Position numbers and translations under genes: made by a program. A DNA stretch of 12,282 bases, taken from Brevundimonas sp. UBA7534. GTDB lineage: Bacteria > Pseudomonadota > Alphaproteobacteria > Caulobacterales > Caulobacteraceae. Below are positions 1 to 4,974 of the stretch, piece by piece (positions within the stretch are counted from its first letter, which is position 1; each line of letters begins with the position of its first letter). The stretch is taken from positions 13,900 to 26,181 of the forward strand of contig NZ_DLMO01000155.1 in NCBI RefSeq assembly GCF_002479325.1, written 5' to 3'. A model generated the notes under the pieces. It ran no database searches. It was not told the DNA's origin and saw only the letters and a list, made by a program, of their open reading frames with translations.

Positions 1-268
1 CGCCCATCGACTCGGTGTTGACCACGTTCTGGACGTTCGCTTCCCGTGTGATGATGAACTGGCGCAGATAGCGGCCGACGCGGACGTCGCAGTAGCTGGC
101 GCCCGCGTTCGTCGCCGCGCTCAGGCCGGCGTCGGCCAGACGCTTCTTGACCGCCACGTCGACGGTTTCGACCAGCTGTTCGGCCGCGATGGCGCGCCCG
201 ACGAAGCCGGGCAACAGGGCGCCCCCGGCCCCGATGCCGCAAGCGGCGAGAAATCGACGTCTGTCCAA
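1..268 (-). CDS. Tat-exported TldD/PmbA-family protein, N-terminal part (runs off left edge)
   Basis: About 89 codons are present; the rest lies beyond the left edge. TldD/PmbA proteins are metalloprotease-like, and the E. coli pair acts in microcin and CcdA processing. The first 29 residues form a twin-arginine signal: RRRFL at residues 3-7, a short hydrophobic Gly/Ala stretch, and a probable cut near AIAA. The mature part carries the family's opening region (GASYCDVRVGRYLRQ, then a beta segment ending in NTESMG), which precedes the GVGVR-type segment of these proteins. The start is TTG (266-268): a Shine-Dalgarno GGGGGAGA (275-282) lies 6 bases upstream, and an in-frame TGA further upstream leaves no ATG or GTG between. 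The metal-binding C-terminal half is not visible, so catalytic competence cannot be judged. Family assignment is fairly sure, the exact subfamily is not. Confidence 0.72.
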   Translation of the reverse strand, partial: MDRRRFLAACGIGAGGALLPGFVGRAIAAEQLVETVDVAVKKRLADAGLSAATNAGASYCDVRVGRYLRQFIITREANVQNVVNTESMG

Positions 269-542
269 AACTGGTCTCCCCCGAGGATGCTTGGCCGCGC
301 TTGGCCAGCCTGAATACGGTGCGAGTCATCGCATCGGCGGCGCACCTTCGACGCCCAACGGTCCAGCGTCAAATGACGAAGCGGAAAGAATTGGTCGGCG
401 GCGGTTTGTCGTGTCGCGATACGGCGTCGGCGCCATGCGCGAAAAATCATCGCCGGATTCACGCCCGCCGCTCTCCGACGTTCAAAACAGCGTTGACGCC
501 GGAACGTGTGGGGCAAGACACCGTCAAATGGAGGAAACCGAG
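269..542. other. Intergenic region between the TldD-like gene and tRNA-Asn
   Basis: About 270 bases without a gene I can support. Open frames crossing it lack homology and plausible ribosome sites. It holds the ribosome-binding site of the leftward TldD-like gene (275-282) and two GANTC sites (323-327, 456-460). A weak leftward TTGACG is present near 373 but has no convincing -10 partner. No clear terminator was seen downstream of the tRNA. Confidence 0.5.
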
Positions 543-617
543 TGGCTCCGCGGGTAGGATTCGAACCTACGACCAGCCGATTAACAGTCGGCTGCTCTAC
601 CACTGAGCTACCGCGGA
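543..617 (-). tRNA. tRNA-Asn (anticodon GTT)
   Basis: A complete 75-nt cloverleaf reads leftward. The acceptor stem TCCGCGG pairs with CCGCGGA. There is a D arm with AGTGGTAGAGC, an anticodon stem GCCGA/TCGGC with loop CTGTTAA giving anticodon GTT, and a T arm GTAGG-TTCGAAT-CCTAC. The discriminator base is G and the CCA end is encoded. The anticodon lies at 583-585 on the plus strand. A promoter-like TTGCAC/TATAGG pair sits just upstream. Confidence 0.97.
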
Positions 618-635
618 ACATGCTCGGGAGGCGGG

Positions 636-665
636 CCTATAGCAGCGGGCCTTCGAGTCGTGCAA
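636..665 (-). promoter_or_regulatory. Probable promoter of tRNA-Asn
   Basis: Reading leftward, TTGCAC (plus positions 660-665) and TATAGG (636-641) are separated by 18 bases, close to the vegetative sigma consensus. Transcription would start near 629, giving a leader of about 12 bases before the mature tRNA. The -35 end lies only about 10 bases from the GTG of the rightward methyltransferase gene. Confidence 0.55.
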
Positions 666-675
666 CGGGGAAAAT

Positions 676-1494
676 GTGCAAAATCATTCGATCTCCATCA
701 CAGACCCCGACGATCCGCGCGTCGCCGCCTTTCGCGATATCAGGGAACGGGATCTGACCGGCCGGCAGGGCCTCTTCATCGCCGAAGGGGAGGTGGTGGT
801 GCGTGTGCTGGCCTCGTCCGCGTCGCGGTGCCGTCCGCGCGCCTTGCTCGTGGCGGACAAGCGGGTCGGCGCGCTGGCGGACCTGATCGCCGGCTGGCCG
901 GACGGCGCCCCCGTCTATTCCGCCAGCCAGCTTGTGCTGGACCGTATAGCCGGCTTTCCGCTGCATCGAGGGATACTGGCGCTGGGTGAGAAGCCCGACG
1001 GCGGCCGGCCTGAGGCGGCGACGTCGCGCGTCGCGGACGGAGACGTCTTCGTCGTGGCGGCGGGGATCGGCAATCACGACAATATGGGCGGGCTGTTTCG
1101 GAACGCCGCCGCGTTCGGGGCGCGGGCGGTGCTTCTGGACGACCGCTGCTGCGATCCCTTCTACCGCAAGGCCATCCGCGTCTCGGTCGGGGCCGTGCTA
1201 CGCACGCCGATGACGACCGGCGAACCGCTGGAGACCATCATCGACCGGCTTCAGGCCGCCGGCGTCGAAGTCCTGGCCTTCACGCCGTCAGCGGGCCAGA
1301 CCCTGGCCGGCTTCCGGCGCCGGGGCCCCGTGGCCGTGCTTCTGGGAACCGAAGGGCCAGGATTGCCCGCCTCGGCGATCGCGCGCTGCCGGCCAGTGGC
1401 CATACCGATGGCGGGCGGCTTCGATTCCTTGAACGTGGCGGCGACCAGCGCGGTGGCGCTGCACCACCTGACTAGTCCGGCGTTGTCAGGATGA
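676..1494 (+). CDS. TrmH/SpoU-family RNA 2'-O-methyltransferase
   Basis: This 272-aa SPOUT-class enzyme should transfer a methyl group from AdoMet to a ribose 2'-OH in tRNA or rRNA. Residues about 1-110 form the substrate-binding-like N-terminal domain (FIAEGEVVVRVL, then a segment ending HRGILALGEK). The catalytic SPOUT domain follows. Motif 1 is NHDNMGGLFRNAAAFGA (133-149), whose Arg142 is the expected catalytic arginine. Motif 2 is LLGTEGPGL (222-230), and motif 3 (about 243-263) contains MAGGFDSLNVAAT and forms the knotted AdoMet site. The start is GTG with GGGGA 4 bases upstream; an ATG two bases earlier is out of frame. It stands alone, facing tRNA-Cys. The target nucleotide cannot be read from sequence: RlmB-like, TrmH-like or another specificity is possible. 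Confidence 0.9.
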   Translation: MQNHSISITDPDDPRVAAFRDIRERDLTGRQGLFIAEGEVVVRVLASSASRCRPRALLVADKRVGALADLIAGWPDGAPVYSASQLVLDRIAGFPLHRGILALGEKPDGGRPEAATSRVADGDVFVVAAGIGNHDNMGGLFRNAAAFGARAVLLDDRCCDPFYRKAIRVSVGAVLRTPMTTGEPLETIIDRLQAAGVEVLAFTPSAGQTLAGFRRRGPVAVLLGTEGPGLPASAIARCRPVAIPMAGGFDSLNVAATSAVALHHLTSPALSG

Positions 1495-1512
1495 GGGACG
1501 GGCCTAAAATCA

Positions 1513-1540
1513 AAGGGCGCGACCCGACGGCCGCGCCCTT
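1513..1540. terminator. Bidirectional terminator between the TrmH-family gene and tRNA-Cys
   Basis: AAGGGCGCG (1513-1521) and CGCGCCCTT (1532-1540) form a perfect 9-bp stem with a 10-base loop. It lies between converging transcripts. Leftward it is followed by TTTGATTTT, a fair U-tract after tRNA-Cys; rightward it ends in CTTCTTG, which is weaker. Confidence 0.7.
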
Positions 1541-1554
1541 CTTGATGCTTGCGA

Positions 1555-1628
1555 TGGAGGCCTGACCGGGAATCGAACCCGGGTGCAAGGATTTGCAGTC
1601 CTCTGCGTCACCACTCCGCCATCAGGCC
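1555..1628 (-). tRNA. tRNA-Cys (anticodon GCA)
   Basis: A 74-nt cloverleaf reads leftward. The acceptor stem GGCCTGA pairs with TCAGGCC. The anticodon loop is CTGCAAA within stem AGGA/TCCT, giving anticodon GCA (plus positions 1594-1596). The T arm is CCGGG-TTCGATT-CCCGG, the discriminator is T, and CCA is encoded. Confidence 0.97.
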
Positions 1629-1672
1629 GCCGAGACCCCGTCGAAACAGGGGGCGGTCATCGCGAGGGGCGT

Positions 1673-1701
1673 TCGCTATCAGATCGGATTGTCCGCTGCA
1701 A
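1673..1701 (-). promoter_or_regulatory. Probable promoter of tRNA-Cys
   Basis: Leftward TTGCAG (plus 1696-1701) and TAGCGA (1673-1678) are 17 bases apart. The -35 resembles the TTGCAC in front of tRNA-Asn. The -10 is weak. The predicted leader is roughly 35-40 bases. The -35 lies next to the -35 of the rightward promoter at 1689. Confidence 0.4.
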
Positions 1702-1717
1702 CGCACGGACCTATAAG
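1689..1717 (+). promoter_or_regulatory. Probable promoter of the methyltransferase-like gene and perhaps tolC
   Basis: TTGTCC (1689-1694) and TATAAG (1712-1717) are separated by exactly 17 bases, a good match to a vegetative promoter. Initiation near 1724 would leave a leader of about 20 bases before the ATG at 1744. Confidence 0.55.
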
Positions 1718-1743
1718 CGCCGCAGAATTCCTCCCGGAACTTA

Positions 1744-2391
1744 ATGTCAAAGGCTGCCAAGATGGATTTCACCGCCGCGCGCAAGGCCATGGTCGATTCG
1801 CAGGTCCGCGTGAACGACGTCACCGACCGCCACATCCACGCCGCGATGCTGACGGTTCCGCGCGAGGCCTTCTGCGCCCCGGACCGGGCCTTCGCCGCCT
1901 ATGCCGATGGAGCGGTGGAGATCGCCGGACAGCGCAGGCTGATGCCCGCCCGCGACGTGTCCAAGCTGCTGCAGGCCGCCGAAGCCCGCGAAGGCGAGCG
2001 CGCCCTGGCCATCGCGGCGCCCTATGCGGCCGCCGTGCTGGCGCGCATGGGGCTGAAGGTGACGGCGCAGGAAGCGGATCAAGCCGTCTTCGACGTGGTC
2101 GGCGCGGCCCTGGCGGCCGAGGGCGTCGAAACGGCGGTCTCGCCGCTGGACCAGCCGGTCGGCGATAACTGGGATCTGATCGTGTGCGAAGGCGCGGTCG
2201 TCTCCGCTCCCCAGAGCTGGGGCGCGGCGCTGCGTCCTGGCGGCCGGATGGTGGTGGTCGAACGGCGCAACGCCGTGGGCAAGGCCGCTCTTTACGTGAA
2301 GGGGCGGGAAGGCCTGTCCCGTCGCGAGCTGTTCGATTCCGCGCCCGCCATGCTTGCGGCGCTGACGCCGGCGCCCACCTTCGCGCTCTAG
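1744..2391 (+). CDS. Protein-L-isoaspartate O-methyltransferase-like protein with degenerate AdoMet motif
   Basis: A 215-aa protein resembling the isoaspartyl methyltransferase (PCMT) family proteins found beside tolC in alphaproteobacteria. The N-terminus MDFTAARKAMVDSQVRVNDV (from residue 7) and the region ending GQRRLMPARDVSKLLQAAE (62-80) are typical of that group. Active relatives have a glycine-rich AdoMet-binding motif I; here the same place reads RALAIAAPYAAAVLARMG (86-103), with the glycines gone. The later strand DLIVCEG (144-150) and LRPGGRMVVVE (163-173) keep the Rossmann pattern. The start is uncertain: ATG 1744 has GGA upstream, while ATG 1762 has AAAGG 8 bases upstream and gives the usual family N-terminus. 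The protein may have lost catalysis and kept another role. It lies 128 bases before tolC, possibly cotranscribed. Confidence 0.78.
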   Translation: MSKAAKMDFTAARKAMVDSQVRVNDVTDRHIHAAMLTVPREAFCAPDRAFAAYADGAVEIAGQRRLMPARDVSKLLQAAEAREGERALAIAAPYAAAVLARMGLKVTAQEADQAVFDVVGAALAAEGVETAVSPLDQPVGDNWDLIVCEGAVVSAPQSWGAALRPGGRMVVVERRNAVGKAALYVKGREGLSRRELFDSAPAMLAALTPAPTFAL

Positions 2392-2519
2392 GATTTGCGT
2401 CTCCGACGGGGTCGGGCGGTCGAGCGTGAAAAAAACTTAACTGGCGTGTGGTCGGTTCAAGCCGCAGTTACGCTGGAGAACATTCGACGTCCCCGGGGGG
2501 CGTCAGCGAAGGACGAACA

Positions 2520-4055
2520 ATGCTGAATCGCTCTCGTGCGCTGGCTTCGGCCGCTGTGGTCGCCCTCGTGACCGGTCTGGCCGCGCCGGCGTGGGCCGAG
2601 ACCCTGCAGGACGCCATCGCCCTGGCGTATCAGACCAACCCCAGCCTGCTGGCCCAGCGCGCCAACCAGCGCGCCTTGGACGAGACGGTGGTCCAGGCCC
2701 GTTCCGGCCTGCGCCCGACGCTGAGCGCCTCCGCCGGGGTCGACTATACGCGCAGCGACTTTCCGGCCGTCACCCAGTTCGTGGACACCAACGGCGACGG
2801 AATCCCCGACACACAGGTGACCACCTCCTCGTCGGAGACCGACGGCGCCAACGTCGGCGTCAGCCTGTCGCAGAATCTGTGGACCGGGGGCCGCACCGCC
2901 CGCGCCATCGACCAGGCCCGCGCCGGCGTCCTGGCGGGTCGCGAGAACCTGCGCGACATCGAGCAGCAGGTCATGCTGTCGGTGATCCAGGCCTATGTGA
3001 ACGTCACCCGCGACATGGAAATCCTGCGCATCCGCCAGGAAAACCTGACCGTCCTGCAGCGCCAGCTGGAAGAGACCAGCGCACGGTTCGAAGTGGGAGA
3101 GGTGACGCGCACCGACGTCGCTCAGGCGGAGGCGTCCCTGGCCCAATCCGAAGCCGATCTGGCCAGCGCCCAGGCGCAGCTGTCGACGACCCGCGCCGCC
3201 TACGCCGCCGTTGTGGGCCAGGCGCCGGCCGACCTGGAGGCCGCGCCGACCCTGCCCGAGATTCCCGCCGACTTCGACGTGGCGCTGGAGACGGCCCTGG
3301 CCGCCAACCCCGGCGTTCTGTCCGCCGTCTATAATCAACAGGCCGCCGAGGCCGCCGTCGCCGCCGCCCGCGCCGAATATATGCCGTCGGTGCGCGCCAC
3401 CGCCTCCTACGGCGGCTCCGCGACCGATCTGGGCAATCTGGACGAACTGGCGGACCGCCGCACCTTCACCGCCGGGGCGACCCTGTCCGTGCCGCTGTTC
3501 ACGGGCGGCCTGAATCGCTCGCGCGTGGCCCAAGCCCTGGAACAAGCCAACGCCGCCCAGATTTCGGTCGAGGGCCAGCGACGCGCCGCGCTGCAGGACG
3601 TCAGCTCCGCCTTCGCTCAGGTTCTGTCGACCCGCTCGAACGTCGCGGCGGGCGAGGAGGCCGTCCGCGCCGCGGGCGTGGCGGCCGAGGGCGTTCGGCA
3701 GGAGGCGCAGGTGGGCCTGCGCACCACCCTGGACGTGCTGAACCAGGAAGTGACGCTGCGCTCGGCGCAAACCGCCCTGGCCAACGCCCGCGCGGCCGAA
3801 TACGTCGCGCGCGCCTCCCTGCTGGCGGCGATGGGCGGCCTGGAGGGGCCGACCCTCAACCCGACCCTCGAAACCTATGATCCGGCCGCCAACTTCGATC
3901 GCGTCCAGCATCGGGGCGGCTTGCCGTGGGACGGCTTGGTCGAGACGCTGGACCGCGTGGCCTCTCCGCCCATCGTGGCCGCCGTGGACGCCGCCGACGC
4001 GCCCGTCGATCGTCAGCTGAAGGGCGAGGTGGTCCAGACGGCGCCGCGCGACTGA
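2520..4055 (+). CDS. tolC: TolC-family outer-membrane channel (type I secretion/efflux)
   Basis: A 511-aa outer-membrane factor. A trimer would form a barrel and a periplasmic alpha-helical tunnel that exports proteins or drugs with an inner-membrane pump. Residues 1-26 are a signal peptide ending PAWA, cut before ETLQDAI. Two homologous halves follow, each with a hallmark: FEVGEVTRTDVAQAEA in the first, and VGLRTTLDVLNQEV with an ending like LLAAMGGL in the second. Residues 89-97 (DTNGDGIPD) lie in the predicted first surface loop and match a calcium-loop pattern. A tail of about 45 residues follows the second half. The start is the ATG at 2520, with AAGGA 6 bases upstream and directly before the signal peptide; the frame is open back to a GTG at 2448, which would bury the signal. 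By position it corresponds to the Caulobacter RsaFb gene, an S-layer protein exporter component, but the substrate here is unknown. Confidence 0.93.
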   Translation: MLNRSRALASAAVVALVTGLAAPAWAETLQDAIALAYQTNPSLLAQRANQRALDETVVQARSGLRPTLSASAGVDYTRSDFPAVTQFVDTNGDGIPDTQVTTSSSETDGANVGVSLSQNLWTGGRTARAIDQARAGVLAGRENLRDIEQQVMLSVIQAYVNVTRDMEILRIRQENLTVLQRQLEETSARFEVGEVTRTDVAQAEASLAQSEADLASAQAQLSTTRAAYAAVVGQAPADLEAAPTLPEIPADFDVALETALAANPGVLSAVYNQQAAEAAVAAARAEYMPSVRATASYGGSATDLGNLDELADRRTFTAGATLSVPLFTGGLNRSRVAQALEQANAAQISVEGQRRAALQDVSSAFAQVLSTRSNVAAGEEAVRAAGVAAEGVRQEAQVGLRTTLDVLNQEVTLRSAQTALANARAAEYVARASLLAAMGGLEGPTLNPTLETYDPAANFDRVQHRGGLPWDGLVETLDRVASPPIVAAVDAADAPVDRQLKGEVVQTAPRD

Positions 4056-4081
4056 GGTCGCTTCCGGCGCCGCTTCGCCAA

Positions 4082-4107
4082 AACGCCCGTTGATTCCGAC
4101 GGGCGTT
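4082..4107. terminator. Hairpin after tolC, possible terminator
   Basis: AACGCCCGT (4082-4090) and ACGGGCGTT (4099-4107) form a perfect 9-bp stem with an 8-base loop, 26 bases after the tolC stop. No T-run follows on the plus strand, so termination is uncertain; it could instead stabilise the 3' end of the mRNA. The loop contains a GANTC site. Confidence 0.45.
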
Positions 4108-4198
4108 GATGCGACGACAATCCATACGGAGTCGGAAGAACCTCATCCGGCGTCGAATCGTTCGCGGCGAGCGGCCCTGAAGCCGGGCGCGGCGAGTC
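4092..4198. promoter_or_regulatory. Cluster of four GANTC sites upstream of popZ
   Basis: GATTC (4092-4096), GAGTC (4129-4133), GAATC (4155-4159) and GAGTC (4194-4198) fall within 107 bases in the popZ upstream region. GANTC is the target of the cell-cycle DNA methyltransferase CcrM in Caulobacterales. The sites are seen directly; a regulatory role is inferred. I could not identify a confident -35/-10 pair here. Confidence 0.4.
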
Positions 4199-4225
4199 TT
4201 GCCAGGCTTCGCGCAAGGGTGCCTC

Positions 4226-4864
4226 ATGACCGACCAGTCCCCCCAGGAACCGACGATGGAGGAAATCCTGGCGTCGATCCGCCGGATCATCTCCGAGGAC
4301 GAGGCGCCGGCCGACACCCCCGCCACGCCGGAAGCCGAGACCGCCGCTGATCCGGCCCCCGAACCGCAACCGGAAGCGCCCGCCGAGTCCGCGCCGGTCG
4401 CCGCTTCCGCGGCCGAGCCGGTCGCCGAGGAGGCCGCGGCGGACGACGATGTTCTGGAACTGACCGATCGTTACGAGGCGCCGGCCGAGAGCATCGGCGA
4501 TCTCGACGTCTCGGAGGCGGCCGAAGAGCCCGTTTACACGCCGCCGGTCGAGCAAACGCCCGTCGCCCAGTCGCCGGCCCCGGAGCCAGCCACCGCTCCG
4601 TCCTATGACGCCCTGGTAGGCGAAAGCGCCGCCGCCAGCGCGGCCTCGGCCTTCGCCGGTCTGCACGCCTCGTTCAAGAAGCCGGAACCGGCGCCGTCGT
4701 CCGGGTCGAACGCCATCCCCTTCGTCAGCGGCAACACCGTCGAGGCGATGGTCGCCGAAATGCTGCGCCCCATGCTGAAGGACTGGCTGGACGCCAACCT
4801 GCCAGCCATCGTCGAGGCCGAGGTACGCAAGGAAGTCGAACGCATCGCCCGCAGCGCCGGCTAG
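4226..4864 (+). CDS. popZ: Polar organizing protein PopZ
   Basis: This 212-aa protein should self-assemble into the polar matrix that anchors ParB-parS and recruits cell-cycle regulators at the cell pole. The N-terminal client-binding helix reads PTMEEILASIRRIISEDE (9-26). A long linker rich in Pro, Glu, Ala and Asp follows (about 27-165), longer than that of the 177-aa Caulobacter protein. The C-terminal oligomerisation helices include EAMVAEMLRPMLKDWLDANL (173-192) and PAIVEAEVRKEVERIAR (193-209). The start is ATG 4226 with AAGGG 6 bases upstream; the frame opens 9 codons earlier at a TTG that lacks family support. It has its own 170-base upstream gap with four GANTC sites, and a terminator separates it from valS. 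Identification is close to certain. Confidence 0.96.
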   Translation: MTDQSPQEPTMEEILASIRRIISEDEAPADTPATPEAETAADPAPEPQPEAPAESAPVAASAAEPVAEEAAADDDVLELTDRYEAPAESIGDLDVSEAAEEPVYTPPVEQTPVAQSPAPEPATAPSYDALVGESAAASAASAFAGLHASFKKPEPAPSSGSNAIPFVSGNTVEAMVAEMLRPMLKDWLDANLPAIVEAEVRKEVERIARSAG

Positions 4865-4891
4865 CCCTTCGCCTCATCCGAGACTATTTCG

Positions 4892-4918
4892 AGGGCGGCT
4901 CCAGCGGGGCCGCCCTTT
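4892..4918 (+). terminator. Terminator after popZ
   Basis: AGGGCGGC (4892-4899) and GCCGCCCT (4909-4916) pair over 8 bp around a 9-base loop, ending in a short TTT. It lies 27 bases after the popZ stop and before valS. The T-run is short, as is common in GC-rich genomes. Confidence 0.65.
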
Positions 4919-4974
4919 CGCATTCGATCCGCCCTGACGCAGCGCCCCCAGAGCGAAAAAAACAAAGAGCCAAG

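Noticed and set aside
236..262. Lipobox-like LAAC at residues 7-10 of the TldD-like protein
   Set aside because: The cysteine comes right after the twin arginines, before the hydrophobic stretch, so signal peptidase II processing is not plausible.
147..557. Rightward open frame crossing the TldD-like gene and tRNA-Asn
   Set aside because: It overlaps the Tat-signal gene in antisense and runs into the tRNA; no ribosome site or recognisable protein.
2486..2504. Hairpin GACG-T-CCCC / GGGG-CGTC just before tolC
   Set aside because: The loop is very small and the stem has a bulge. It could be chance pairing in a GC-rich leader, so I did not call it a regulatory RNA.
2448..2519. Longer TolC starting at GTG 2448
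   Set aside because: It would place 24 residues before the signal peptide; ATG 2520 has AAGGA at ideal spacing.
2457..3911. 484-codon open frame antisense to tolC
   Set aside because: Same cause as the valS antisense frame; the sense strand encodes a complete TolC with signal peptide and both family motifs.
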